Assembly: GCF_042662625.1 (NCBI RefSeq)
Contig: NZ_JBHSXH010000009.1
Coordinates: 1-64,000, forward strand
Length of the DNA stretch: 64,000 bases
Direction of reading: 5' to 3'
Source of the DNA: Halopelagius fulvigenes
Lineage (GTDB): Archaea > Halobacteriota > Halobacteria > Halobacteriales > Haloferacaceae
Shown: piece by piece, positions 32,047 through 40,263 of the stretch
Position numbering within the stretch: position 1 is the stretch's first letter
Layout: every line of letters begins with the position of its first letter
Notes under the pieces: model-generated
Seen by the model: only the letters and a program-made list of their open reading frames with translations
Database searches by the model: none
What the model was told of the DNA's origin: nothing
Position numbers and translations under genes: made by a program

Positions 32047-33144
32047 ATGGACCTACGCATCCGAGAACACGCCGACGTTCTCGTAGACTGGAGTGCGCGC
32101 GTCGAACCCGGCGACGACGTGGTCGTCAGCGTCGCCGAGGGGGCGCACGAACTCGCCGTCGCCGTCGCCGAGAAACTGGGCGAACGCGGCGCGAACGTCG
32201 TGACGACGTACGCCTCCGACGAGGTGTCCCGCGCGTACCTCCGCGCCCACGACGGCGACTTCGAGACCGCAGACCACGAACTCGCCCTCTACGAGAACGC
32301 CGACTCGGTGCTGTTCCTCGGCGGCGGCCGCAACACCTTCGCCACCGCGGACGTGCCGGGCGAGACGCGACAGGCCGCCTCCCGCGCGAATGAGGCGGTC
32401 CGCGAGGCCCGCCTGGACACCGACTGGGTGTCCACCGTCCACCCCACCCGTTCGCTGGCCCAACAGGCCGGGATGTCCGTCGAACAGTACCGCGAGTTCG
32501 TCTACGACGCCGTCCTCCGCGACTGGGAGGCGTTGGCCGAGGAGATGGCGAAGATGAAGGAGGTACTCGACGAGGGGAGCGAAGTTCGACTCCGGAAGGG
32601 CGACGGTACCGACCTGTCCATGTCCATCGAAGGCCGCACCGCCGTCAACTCCGCCGCCTCCGTCGCCTACGACTCCCACAACCTCCCCTCCGGCGAGGTG
32701 TTCACCGCGCCGTACGACCCGGAGGGCGAGGTGTTCTTCGACGTGCCGATGACGCTCTCGGGCACGCGCGTGCGAAACGTCCACCTCACGTTCGAGGGCG
32801 GCGAAGTGGTCGATTACGCCGCCGAGACGGGCGAGGACGCCCTCGGCGACATCCTCGATACCGACGAGGGCGCGCGCCGCCTCGGCGAACTCGGCATCGG
32901 GATGAACCGCGGCATCGACCGCTTCACGGACAACATCCTCTTCGACGAGAAGATGGGCGACACCGTCCACCTCGCCGTCGGGCGCGCGTACGACTCCTGT
33001 CTCCCCGAGGACGAGGACGGCAACTCCTCCGCCGTCCACGCGGACATGATAACTGACGTGAGCGAGGACTCCAGACTCGAAGTGGACGGCGACGTCGTCC
33101 AACGCGACGGCACGTTCCGGTGGGAGGACGGCTTCGAGGAGTGA
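32047..33144 (+). CDS. Aminopeptidase, M29 family
   Basis: 365 aa. It is a metal-dependent aminopeptidase of the AmpS/PepS type that trims N-terminal residues in the cytoplasm. Conserved parts: NSAASVAYDSHNLPSGEVF, then GELGIGMNRGIDRFTDNILFDEKMGDTVHLAVG with Glu and His metal ligands, and a C-terminal AVHADMI His-Asp. ATG 32047 was chosen because a run of T (32017-32022) lies at TATA distance; the in-frame extension is Arg-rich. A T5 tract at 33175-33179 ends it. Confidence 0.88.
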   Translation: MDLRIREHADVLVDWSARVEPGDDVVVSVAEGAHELAVAVAEKLGERGANVVTTYASDEVSRAYLRAHDGDFETADHELALYENADSVLFLGGGRNTFATADVPGETRQAASRANEAVREARLDTDWVSTVHPTRSLAQQAGMSVEQYREFVYDAVLRDWEALAEEMAKMKEVLDEGSEVRLRKGDGTDLSMSIEGRTAVNSAASVAYDSHNLPSGEVFTAPYDPEGEVFFDVPMTLSGTRVRNVHLTFEGGEVVDYAAETGEDALGDILDTDEGARRLGELGIGMNRGIDRFTDNILFDEKMGDTVHLAVGRAYDSCLPEDEDGNSSAVHADMITDVSEDSRLEVDGDVVQRDGTFRWEDGFEE

Positions 33145-33229
33145 CCGCGAGAATCAAACCGATATAGGACCCCCTTTTTGCCTTCTAGGCGGATCTCACC
33201 CCTTATTTCGGTATTTTGGCGCAAAATGT

Positions 33230-33251
33230 CGGAGAAGATTTTAGTTCTCCG
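33230..33251. promoter_or_regulatory. Inverted repeat across the hsp20 TATA box
   Basis: CGGAGAA-gattttag-TTCTCCG is a perfect 7-bp dyad. Its spacer is the likely TATA element, about 49 bp before the hsp20 ATG, so transcription should begin near 33267 with a leader of about 20 nt. A protein binding this dyad would block TBP access. Confidence 0.55.
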
Positions 33252-33287
33252 AGCGGCAATTATCGCCCGAACTCGGAGGTGAGACCG

Positions 33288-33665
33288 ATGCTCCCGACGA
33301 CCACGTCTTGGACGCAAGGTCTCGACCTTCCCGGACGAACCCTCTTGGACGGACCGTTCGCCAACCGACCCGACGAGGGGTACGAACTGTACGAGGAGGA
33401 CGACGCGTTCGTCCTCAGCATCGACGTGCCGGGGTTCGGCCCCGAGGAGATAGACCTTCGGTGGCACGACGGTCGGTTGACCGTCGCGGCCGAACACGTC
33501 GACGAAGAGCGCAGTCGAAAGAAGACGTACCACCGGTCGTTCCGCCTGCCCAAGCGGGTCGCCCCCGAGGAGGCCGAAGCCTCCTACCACAACGGCCTCC
33601 TCGAAGTCCGCCTGCCCATCGAGGGCGAGATGACCCGCGGAACCGAGATCCCCATCGAGGGCTGA
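33288..33665 (+). CDS. Small heat-shock protein, Hsp20/alpha-crystallin family
   Basis: 125 aa. The alpha-crystallin domain covers residues about 30-120: YELYEEDDAFVLSIDVPGF, LRWHDGRLTVAAEH, YHRSFRLPKRVAPEEAEASYHNGLLEVRLP, ending EIPIEG. It is an ATP-independent holdase. A strong Shine-Dalgarno GGAGGTGA lies 6-7 bp before ATG 33288, unusual in this leaderless-rich genome and decisive for the start. CCGATTTTTTCGG at 33698-33710 is a plausible terminator. Confidence 0.92.
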   Translation: MLPTTTSWTQGLDLPGRTLLDGPFANRPDEGYELYEEDDAFVLSIDVPGFGPEEIDLRWHDGRLTVAAEHVDEERSRKKTYHRSFRLPKRVAPEEAEASYHNGLLEVRLPIEGEMTRGTEIPIEG

Positions 33666-33697
33666 CCGGCCGGTGACACCGCCTGCCCGCTCTGACG

Positions 33698-33710
33698 CCG
33701 ATTTTTTCGG
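33698..33710 (+). terminator. T-rich terminator after hsp20
   Basis: CCGATTTTTTCGG, a run of six T between CCG and CGG, lies 33 bp after the hsp20 stop. Archaeal RNA polymerase terminates at such T-tracts. Confidence 0.5.
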
Positions 33711-33757
33711 ACGCTGACTCCCGGTAGCGATCAGTATCTCGACGCCGCCTCGTCCTC

Positions 33758-33880
33758 TCAGTCGAGCGCCCGCATCGTCGCTCCGCACCGCGGACAGACG
33801 GTCGTGGGGTCGCCGGGTTCCGACTGGAAGTCGCACCGCGCGCACTCGTACCACAGCGACCGGTCGAACGAGTCCGTCAT
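33758..33880 (-). CDS. 40-aa rubrerythrin-like zinc-ribbon micro-protein
   Basis: The short minus-strand frame reads LWYECARCDFQS, then TVCPRCGATMRALD: two CxxC knuckles about 16 residues apart that bind one zinc or iron. It matches the tiny rubrerythrin-like proteins that haloarchaea carry in many copies. A GATTAACG box about 28 bp before the ATG (near 33908) supports a leaderless gene. It is convergent with hsp20. Role unknown. Confidence 0.75.
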   Translation of the reverse strand: MTDSFDRSLWYECARCDFQSEPGDPTTVCPRCGATMRALD

Positions 33881-34017
33881 GCCGTCGGGTACGCGTTTGT
33901 GTGCGTTAATCGTTATCGTGCCTCGCGGTGAGTGTACCGAACTCCGACCTGTCGGCGCCGTCGCGGGCCGGAGTCGCTTTCGACGTACTTTTTATCGGCG
34001 GTCGTTTCGTTCCACCC

Positions 34018-34437
34018 ATGGCAGACTTCAAGGTTGTCGTCTCCGACCCCGACACCGGGAACACCTACCAGTTCGAGGTCGACGGACAGGACGCGAACCG
34101 ATTCCTCGGCCGCGACATCGGCGACGAGGTAGACGGCGCACCCGTCGGACTCGACGGCTTCACGCTCGAACTCACCGGCGGTTCCGACCAGGCCGGACGC
34201 CCGATGCGAGACAACGTCGCCGGCCCGAACCTCAAGGAACTCCTCCTCGAGGGCGGCGTCGGCTACAAGCCGAACCGCGACGGCGAACGCAAGCGCGTCA
34301 CCGTCCGCGGCCGTCAGGTCTCCGAGGAGACCGCACAGATAAACGCGAAGGTCGTCGGCGGGGACGGCGACGTCGCCGCCGCCCTCGGCGAGGGCGACGA
34401 CGAAGGCGACGCCGAAGCCGAAGCCGAAGACGAGTAA
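34018..34437 (+). CDS. rps6e: 30S ribosomal protein S6e
   Basis: 139 aa. Small-subunit protein shared by archaea and eukaryotes. VVVSDPDTGNTYQFEVDGQDANRFLGRDIGDEVDG opens the fold, and LTGGSDQAGRPMRDNV and KRVTVRGRQVSEETAQINAKV are family hallmarks. The last 20 residues are an acidic tail. A TTTTTA box at 33988-33994 places the transcription start at ATG 34018, so the mRNA should be leaderless. Confidence 0.95.
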   Translation: MADFKVVVSDPDTGNTYQFEVDGQDANRFLGRDIGDEVDGAPVGLDGFTLELTGGSDQAGRPMRDNVAGPNLKELLLEGGVGYKPNRDGERKRVTVRGRQVSEETAQINAKVVGGDGDVAAALGEGDDEGDAEAEAEDE

Positions 34438-34448
34438 CGACCTGACTC

Positions 34449-34883
34449 GTGTCCGAACGCGTCCCCAGCGACCACGCCTCGGTCACGACGTTTCGCGCGA
34501 ACATCGCGCGTAGCGGCGGGACCCGACGGCCCTGTCTCCGCCTCCCCGACGGGGCGGACGTCGGGGAGGGCGACCTGATTCGCCTCCTCGTCGGCGGGGG
34601 GCACTACCACGCCCGCGTCGATGCGGACGCGTCCGGCCGTCTCGTTCGCGGCGCGTACGACAACAAGCGACTCGCCCGGAACCCCGGCGAGGGGGAGAAC
34701 CGCCTCGCCGAGTGGTGTTCGGAGACGGGTCGCGGCCCCGGGTCGGCGGTCGAACTCGACGAACTCGAACCCGGGTTCTGTTACGGCCTGCGCGAACCCG
34801 GCAAACGGACCGTCTACTCCGTTCCGAAGCGGCCGAACGCCTCGCTCTCGGACATCGCCGAGAGGTTCGGCGGCGACGGGTAG
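34449..34883 (+). CDS. Conserved haloarchaeal protein (DUF7112-like)
   Basis: 144 aa, GTG start 11 bp after the S6e stop, so probably in the same transcript. It reads VTTFRANIARSGGTRRPCLRLPDGADVGEGDLIRLLVGG, resembling an AbrB- or RIFT-like beta-barrel start, then LVRGAYDNKRLARNPGEGENRL and a C-terminal VYSVPKRPNASLSDIAERFGG. I recall such proteins as DUF7112 in haloarchaea. Cytoplasmic; function unknown. Confidence 0.78.
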   Translation: MSERVPSDHASVTTFRANIARSGGTRRPCLRLPDGADVGEGDLIRLLVGGGHYHARVDADASGRLVRGAYDNKRLARNPGEGENRLAEWCSETGRGPGSAVELDELEPGFCYGLREPGKRTVYSVPKRPNASLSDIAERFGGDG

Positions 34884-34941
34884 TCCGGTCGTTCGTCTCC
34901 GAGTTCAGGCGCTTTTTACGCCTCCGTGCGTCAGAGACAGT

Positions 34942-35418
34942 ATGAGCAAACTCGAGGAGTTCCTCGCGGGCGAACGCACCGACGACGTCGCGCTGTTTCT
35001 CACCCACGAGTATCTCGACAGTCAGGGGAAACTGCCGAACCTCGGCGAGGAGGTGGAGAACGGCTACGTCCTCGTCGTGGACGGCGACGACGGCCGCCGC
35101 GCGTTCGCCGCCGGAACCGGCATGGACGCCATGGAGTTCGCCCAACAGGCCACCGGGACGAAGAGCCACGTCGAACGCGACTTGGGCGGCGGCGAGTGCC
35201 CGAACCGCGAACCCGACGAGAACCACCAGACGCGGTTCATCTTCGCGTTCGCCGAGGAACGGAACGAGAGCGTCGGCGGCCTGTACGAACGCGGCGACGT
35301 GGTCCACGCCTACGCCCACTGCACCTGCGGGACCGACTACTCCGATCGGTGGGTCGTCGGCGAGGAAGGAGAGACGGGCGTCCAACCCGGCGAGGACGAA
35401 CCCGCCGAGGCGCGGTAG
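34942..35418 (+). CDS. Conserved haloarchaeal protein (DUF5807-like)
   Basis: 158 aa. It starts MSKLEEFLAGERTDDVALFL and has AFAAGTGMDAMEFAQQA and the well-kept HAYAHCTCGTDYSDRW near the end, where His/Cys residues might bind metal. This pattern matches DUF5807 proteins from memory. TTTTTACG at 34914-34921 is a TATA at leaderless spacing from ATG 34942. No signal peptide or helix. Function unknown. Confidence 0.8.
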   Translation: MSKLEEFLAGERTDDVALFLTHEYLDSQGKLPNLGEEVENGYVLVVDGDDGRRAFAAGTGMDAMEFAQQATGTKSHVERDLGGGECPNREPDENHQTRFIFAFAEERNESVGGLYERGDVVHAYAHCTCGTDYSDRWVVGEEGETGVQPGEDEPAEAR

Positions 35419-35472
35419 ACGAGTTCGACGACCTGGACAACGTATTTGTCGCTTCGGGTGATACTCTCTCGC

Positions 35473-35913
35473 ATGCAGGGACCGACCGTGACGCTCCGAG
35501 GGGCGGCAGACTCCCTCTCGTACGTCGAGACGCTACTGGAGGCGAACGGGTTGCCGTCGCGCGACGTGCGGTCGAAGCCGGACTGCTTCTACGTCGGGTA
35601 CGCGGACGGCGACGCCCTCGGCGTCGGCGGCGTCGAAACGTACGAAAACTCCGGCCTCCTCCGCTCCGTCGCCGTCGAGGAGTCGGCGCGGGGCGAGGGG
35701 TACGGGACGGCGCTCTGCGACGCACTCGAAGCGGAGGCCCGAGATGCGGGCGTCGGGACGCTGTATCTCCTCACGACCACCGCCGCCGTGTTCTTCGCCG
35801 GCAGGGGGTACGAGGAACTCGAACGGGCGGACGCGCCCGCCGAAATCCGGCGGACGACCGAGTTCGAAGAGCTCTGTCCCGCGTCGGCCGTCTGCATGAG
35901 GAAGTCGCTGTGA
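35473..35913 (+). CDS. GNAT acetyltransferase, ArsN2-like
   Basis: 146 aa. The GNAT acetyl-CoA loop is RSVAVEESARGEGYGTALC (residues about 66-84). The rest matches ArsN2-type acetyltransferases: DCFYVGYADGDALGVGGVETY, LYLLTTTAAVFFAGRGYEE and the ending EFEELCPASAVCMRKSL. ArsN2 proteins occur in arsenic-resistance operons, but no other ars gene is here, so it may act on another amine. Alone, convergent with the DHH phosphoesterase gene. Confidence 0.82.
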   Translation: MQGPTVTLRGAADSLSYVETLLEANGLPSRDVRSKPDCFYVGYADGDALGVGGVETYENSGLLRSVAVEESARGEGYGTALCDALEAEARDAGVGTLYLLTTTAAVFFAGRGYEELERADAPAEIRRTTEFEELCPASAVCMRKSL

Positions 35914-35929
35914 TTCCCGGTCGGACGGC

Positions 35930-37183
35930 TCAGCGGTCGGTTTCGACACCCTCGTCCTCGTCGTAGACGCCCTGTTCCGCCCGCTCCGCGACTCGCTCGA
36001 ACGCCGCGAGGATGACGCGTTTCGCGGCGCTTCCCCGCGTCGTCCAGTGGTTGGCGTAGTCGAGCATGTCATCGTAGATGTCGGGTTTACACCCCGCCGC
36101 CTTCGGGTGGCCGCCGCCGTTGACCTGTCCTGCGACTTCGTGGCACAGCTCGAAGTTCTCCGTGCCGCGGATGCTGGCGCTTCCGGCGGGTTTGACGACG
36201 ACGGCGGCGTCCGCGCCCTCCTCTCGAAGCGCCTCGGCCACCTCGTTCTGCGAACACCGGCCGTAGGTGACGCCGACGGTCCACGGGCCGACGGACTTCA
36301 GTTCCGCGCGCGAGACGGCGCGTTCGACGAGTTGCTCCTTCTCGACGCGCCGGAGTTCGACGAACTCGGCGGCCACGTCCGGCAGGTCCGCGCCGTGCGC
36401 GCCGACGACGGTGACGTACTCCTCGGCGTCCGCCCAGTAGGCGTAGTCGGCCAAGTCGTCGCTCCGGGGGTCCTCGCGTATCCACAGGTCGTGGTCGCGC
36501 GTGACCTCGGCGAGTTCGGCGAACCGGTCGTCGAACTCGTAGTCGAGGGAGCGAAGCGTCACGTCGGTGCTGCACTCCTCGTCGGACTCGCCGACGACGA
36601 GTTCGACGCCCGCGTCGCGGACGGCGTCAGCCACGTCGTCCTTCCACTGGTGGTGGTCGAACCAGCGAACCTCCGAGGCCGCCTCGACGAGTCGGTCGAG
36701 TTCCTCCTCGACGTACTCGTACTTGTCGGGACAGAGGTCGCAGACGAACACGTCGACGCCCTCCGGGGCGTACTCGGCGACGTTGTCGAACTCGTCCTCG
36801 AGCGAGTAGGGGCCGGACCCGACGAGGGCGACGGCCGACCCCGGGGCGACCTCCTCTTCCTCCGGCACCTCGACCTCCGCCTCCTCGTCTTCGTCCTCGG
36901 GGTCGGCCGTCCCCTCCAACCGTTCGATTCGCTCCGCGATCTCCTCCTCGAACGGTTCGGGGTCGAGTGCCGCGCCGTACGCCTCCCGAAGCAGGGCGAC
37001 GCAGCCGAGTCCGTCGGCGTCCGTGTCGGCGACGACGACGACTTCGGCGCCCTCGACGGCCTCCTTCACCAACTCCTCGGAGCGGTCCTCGTCGAGCGAG
37101 TCGGGGTAGAAGAACCCCGCGCCCGGAAGTTGGGACTTCCGCGAGAGCGAGAGCCGAGAACTGTCGATGAGTTCGTCTTCCAT
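35930..37183 (-). CDS. DHH-family phosphoesterase (RecJ-like / nanoRNase type)
   Basis: 417 aa. DHH motifs: VVVADTDADGLGC (residues about 49-61), the CDLCPD region, RWFDHHQW with the name-giving D-H-H, and DHDLW. The DHHA1 domain ends in GQVNGGGHPKAAGCKP. An acidic insert (about 93-115, runs of Glu) is typical of haloarchaeal versions. It hydrolyses short oligonucleotides or cyclic dinucleotide products using Mn. Single gene, divergent from nothing close. No DNA palindrome marks the insert. Confidence 0.88.
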   Translation of the reverse strand: MEDELIDSSRLSLSRKSQLPGAGFFYPDSLDEDRSEELVKEAVEGAEVVVVADTDADGLGCVALLREAYGAALDPEPFEEEIAERIERLEGTADPEDEDEEAEVEVPEEEEVAPGSAVALVGSGPYSLEDEFDNVAEYAPEGVDVFVCDLCPDKYEYVEEELDRLVEAASEVRWFDHHQWKDDVADAVRDAGVELVVGESDEECSTDVTLRSLDYEFDDRFAELAEVTRDHDLWIREDPRSDDLADYAYWADAEEYVTVVGAHGADLPDVAAEFVELRRVEKEQLVERAVSRAELKSVGPWTVGVTYGRCSQNEVAEALREEGADAAVVVKPAGSASIRGTENFELCHEVAGQVNGGGHPKAAGCKPDIYDDMLDYANHWTTRGSAAKRVILAAFERVAERAEQGVYDEDEGVETDR

Positions 37184-37287
37184 ACGCGAGGCGACGGGGC
37201 CGGGAGTGAAAACGGCGGTGGTCCCGTTCGACCCTCCCCCGTCCGCGCCCCGTCGGCGGTGACGTCAGCGTCGGCGACGACCGGCGT

Positions 37288-37755
37288 TCAGGCCGTCTCG
37301 GGCGTCCCGGCCGGTCCGTCTGCGGACTCGTCTTCGGCCAGTTGGCGGACGGTCAACACCGGGACGGGACAGGTCCGGACGACGCGTTCGGCGACGGAGC
37401 CGATGAGAAAGCGGTTCTCGCCGTGGCGGCCGCGGGTGCCCATCGCCACCATGTCGGCGTCGCTCTCGCGGGCGTAGTCGCCAATGACGCCGGCGGGGCG
37501 GCCCTCCACGACGGCGGTGGTGACCTCGCGGTCCGTCTCCTCTTGCACCTCCGCGAGGGCCTGTTCGCCGCGGTCCGCGAGGGCGTCGCGCATCTCGTCG
37601 CGGAGTCGTTCCGGCGAGGAATCCACCTCGCTCTCGTCGACGACGTAGAGGACGTGGACGGCCGCGTCGAACCGGTCCGCGAGGTCCAACGCGACGTCGA
37701 TAGCCCGGCGGACGCTCTCGGACCCGTCCGTCGCGATGACGATGGTGTCGAACAT
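37288..37755 (-). CDS. Universal stress protein UspA, ATP-binding type
   Basis: 155 aa. The start MFDTIVIATDGSESVRRAIDVA and the end MGTRGRHGENRFLIGSVAERVVRTCPVPVLTVR (G-x2-G-x9-G-S/T) show an intact ATP-binding Usp fold. A short acidic tail follows. Its promoter RC of GGTATAAATCC (37778-37788) is a clean TATA. It diverges from a second, degenerate Usp gene 101 bp away. Confidence 0.9.
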   Translation of the reverse strand: MFDTIVIATDGSESVRRAIDVALDLADRFDAAVHVLYVVDESEVDSSPERLRDEMRDALADRGEQALAEVQEETDREVTTAVVEGRPAGVIGDYARESDADMVAMGTRGRHGENRFLIGSVAERVVRTCPVPVLTVRQLAEDESADGPAGTPETA

Positions 37756-37856
37756 GGGCGAGATTTCATCCGGGGGCGGTATAAATCCAAGCCGTGGTTA
37801 TCGCTACTGGGACGCGGAGGTGAGGCTTTTTCCCGTCGGCCGTCGCATGGGCGGAT

Positions 37857-38315
37857 ATGACCGACCGCCGTCCGCTGGACGTGGACCTCGTCCTCGTCCC
37901 CGTCGACCGCAGCGACGAATCCGCCGCCGCCGTCGAATGCGCCTGCGCCATCGCCGCCGAGTACGGCGCCGGCGTTCACGCCGTTCACGTCCTCGGCGGG
38001 GACGTCGTCCGCGCGATAGAGACGGGCGCCGTGGACGACGAGGAGGTGGCGGCCGACGGCGAGGCCATCACGCAGACGACGAAAGACATCGCCGCGGAGT
38101 ACGAGGTGGACCTCGCTACCTCCGTCGCCTACGGTTTCTCGACGAAGATGAAGATCCGACACCCGGGGAGCGTCGTCCTCGACACCGCCGAGGAGCTCGA
38201 CGCGGACTTCGTCGTCGTCCCGCGGGAACCCATCTCGGGCGACCCCGGCGAGGTGTTGGCGAAGGCCGCGGAGTACGTCCTGCTGTACGCGACGCAGCCC
38301 GTGCTGTCGGTGTGA
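37857..38315 (+). CDS. Universal stress protein, degenerate ATP site
   Basis: 152 aa. Usp fold with VDLVLVPVDRSDESAAAVECA at the start and TQPVLSV at the end. The G-x2-G-x9-G-S loop is replaced by VPREPISGDPGEVLAKAAEY, so it probably does not bind ATP in the usual way. It diverges from the ATP-binding Usp, and a third Usp lies 0.6 kb away, so three stress proteins of different subtype cluster here. Confidence 0.82.
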   Translation: MTDRRPLDVDLVLVPVDRSDESAAAVECACAIAAEYGAGVHAVHVLGGDVVRAIETGAVDDEEVAADGEAITQTTKDIAAEYEVDLATSVAYGFSTKMKIRHPGSVVLDTAEELDADFVVVPREPISGDPGEVLAKAAEYVLLYATQPVLSV

Positions 38316-38351
38316 GGCGCGCCGCCGGGCCGGGAACGCCGCCGTTCGGCC

Positions 38352-38897
38352 CTACGACTCGCTCTCGTTGAGTCTGAGCGCCATCTCCAGCTCGAAGCTC
38401 TCCGAGTCGGTCGTCTCGAAGCCTATCTTCTTGTACAGACTCACCGCCGCGCGGTTCCACCGTTCGACGGTGAGCCACACCTTCTCGACGCCGGACTCGT
38501 ATCCGTGACCGAGGAGGACGCGCATCAGCTTCGTCCCGATGCCGGCCTCCTGGTAGCCCTGGAGCACGAAGATGGCGAGTTCGTACGCGTCGCCGTCGGG
38601 AACGAGCGTCGCGTGCCCGGCGGCCGTCTCGCCGTCCCACGCGACGACGTTCAGACACTCCTCGTCGAGGATGTTCTCCAACCAGTCGCGGACCCGACTC
38701 TCCTGTCCCGGCGGGATGCCCTGCGCCCGGTCCGCCGGGTCGAATTCGAGGTACATCGAGACGAGCGCCTCGAACTCCGCTTCGGACCCGTCGTACGCCC
38801 GGAGTTCGATCTCCCGGCCCTCGCGGTCCTCGAACGACCGCGGCGGAGCCTCGAACGGCCCGGCGGGTTCGCCCGGATAGCGTCGCTCCGGAGTCAT
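38352..38897 (-). CDS. GNAT-family N-acetyltransferase
   Basis: 181 aa. Acetyl-CoA loop FVLQGYQEAGIGTKLMRVLLGHG (about 107-129) and the NRAAVSLYKKIGFE segment near 148-161 are diagnostic. ATG 38897 overlaps the stop of the upstream Usp gene by 4 bp (ATGA), which fixes the start and indicates coupling. An acetyltransferase coupled to a stress protein suggests regulation by protein acetylation, as seen in some bacteria, but the substrate is unknown. Confidence 0.86.
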   Translation of the reverse strand: MTPERRYPGEPAGPFEAPPRSFEDREGREIELRAYDGSEAEFEALVSMYLEFDPADRAQGIPPGQESRVRDWLENILDEECLNVVAWDGETAAGHATLVPDGDAYELAIFVLQGYQEAGIGTKLMRVLLGHGYESGVEKVWLTVERWNRAAVSLYKKIGFETTDSESFELEMALRLNESES

Positions 38898-39262
38898 CGG
38901 ACTAGCGAGACGGTGACGTGGGAGTTCAACAGGACGAACTCGGCGATGCCGCCGATGTTTATCTTGCCCATCGGACTCCGCTTGCCCCCCCCGAGGACGA
39001 TCTTCTCGAACCCCTCCTCCTCGGCGACGCCGATGAGGCGACTCCCCGGGTCGCCTTCGAGTCGCCGAATCTCCGCGTCGATCCCCTCCTCTTCGAGGAG
39101 TCGGCGGGCCGTCTCCTCCAGTTCGTCCTTCGATCTGTCCGAGGCCGGGTTGTCCACGATCGCGATGGTCAGGTCGTCGTCCGCGACCGCGGTGCGAGAC
39201 ACCGTCTCCTCTAACGCCCGAACCGAGTCGTCGCTTCCCCCGATTCCCAAGAGAACCTTCAT
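38894..39262 (-). CDS. Short universal stress-like protein
   Basis: 122 aa. MKVLLGIGGSDDSVRALEETV opens a Usp-like fold, and KIVLGGGKRSPMGKINIGGIAEFVLLNSHVTVSLVR closes it with a G-x-G loop similar to the ATP site. It is shorter than usual Usps (about 140-150). Its stop overlaps the acetyltransferase start, so the pair is one operon. Confidence 0.82.
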   Translation of the reverse strand: MKVLLGIGGSDDSVRALEETVSRTAVADDDLTIAIVDNPASDRSKDELEETARRLLEEEGIDAEIRRLEGDPGSRLIGVAEEEGFEKIVLGGGKRSPMGKINIGGIAEFVLLNSHVTVSLVR

Positions 39263-39369
39263 GGCAGGCTATGTCGTGGGGCCGGTAGAAAACAGTTGCC
39301 CGTAAGCCCCCCGCGGGCCGCGGACCCCGCCGACGGAACCCTTTTCCGGGACGCCGGGGAACCCCGCGT

Positions 39370-40245
39370 ATGAGCGACGAGAACCCGACACCCGCCGACG
39401 AGACGCCGGCGAACGAGGGCGACGAGCGGAGTTCCTCACCCCCCGGGACGGCGGGCGACGAGGAGGCGGAACCGACGCCCGAACGGGGCCGAGACGACGC
39501 CAGAACGGAAGCGAACGACGGTCGAATCGGGGCGGACGAACGGTCCGCCGAACGCGACGCGGCGGACGCCGTGGAGACCGTCGACGAGGCGAACGCGAAG
39601 GCCGACGACGCCGCCGCGGACGATACGGACGCGAGAGACGCCGAGACCGGCACCGACGACGGGAGCGACGCCGACGCCGCCGACGCTGCGGACGCTACGG
39701 ACGACGCCACCGCGGGCGGCGCCGCCGACACCCCGCCCAGCGACGTGCAGAAGTACGCGCGGTTCAAGAAGATGGACGGCGCGGAGTACGACCGCGTCAA
39801 CGAGTTCCTGCGCGACCGGACGTACGTCACCGCCCGCGAGTGGGCCATCGCGCGCCTCTGCGCCGACTTCCGCACCGAGACGGGCGTCGAGATGACGAAG
39901 ATAGGGAACAACCTCCCGGAACTCGTCCCGTTCATGACGGACACGTACACGCCGCAGGCGGTCAACCAAGCCCGCTCCTCGTTCGAGGACAAGGTCCGAA
40001 AGTCCGGCGCGACGTTCCTCTACGGCGCGATGTCGGGCTTCTTCACGGCCGAGGAACTCGACGAACTGATGTACGAGGTCTCCGAGATCGCGAAGTTCCT
40101 CCTCGAAGTCGAGGGCGTCGACCTCTCCGTCGAGGACGAACTGGAGGCCGAGGAACGCATCTCCAGCGTCATGCGCGAAGTCAGGCAGGCCAGCGCGGAA
40201 CTCCGCGAGGAGGAACTGGCGGGCGACGACGCGAGCGACGACTGA
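39370..40245 (+). CDS. Conserved haloarchaeal protein (DUF5806-like) with acidic N-terminus
   Basis: 291 aa. Residues 1-125 are acidic and Ala-rich, likely disordered. The conserved part begins VQKYARFKKMDGAEYDRVNEFL and continues AREWAIARLCADFRTETGVEMTKIGNNLPELVPF and YTPQAVNQARSSFEDKV, a pattern I recall as DUF5806. It is probably helical and cytoplasmic; function unknown. A palindromic pair GTCCGCCG/CGGCGGAC (39543-39567) lies within the disordered part and encodes ERSAERDAAD, a possible member of the intragenic element set. Confidence 0.82.
   Translation: MSDENPTPADETPANEGDERSSSPPGTAGDEEAEPTPERGRDDARTEANDGRIGADERSAERDAADAVETVDEANAKADDAAADDTDARDAETGTDDGSDADAADAADATDDATAGGAADTPPSDVQKYARFKKMDGAEYDRVNEFLRDRTYVTAREWAIARLCADFRTETGVEMTKIGNNLPELVPFMTDTYTPQAVNQARSSFEDKVRKSGATFLYGAMSGFFTAEELDELMYEVSEIAKFLLEVEGVDLSVEDELEAEERISSVMREVRQASAELREEELAGDDASDD
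39543..39567. repeat. Possible intragenic palindromic element (weak)
   Basis: GTCCGCCG (39543-39550) and CGGCGGAC (39560-39567) are perfect 8-bp arms around 9 bp, inside the disordered N-terminus of the DUF5806-like gene. The peptide RSAERDAAD is similar to the other elements, but the spacer is longer. Confidence 0.3.
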
Positions 40246-40263
40246 GCGAGGGTCAGGGACGCC

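Noticed and set aside
35930..37183. Acidic insert of the DHH protein as another palindromic element
   Set aside because: The DNA there has no inverted repeat, and Glu-rich inserts are common in haloarchaeal proteins.
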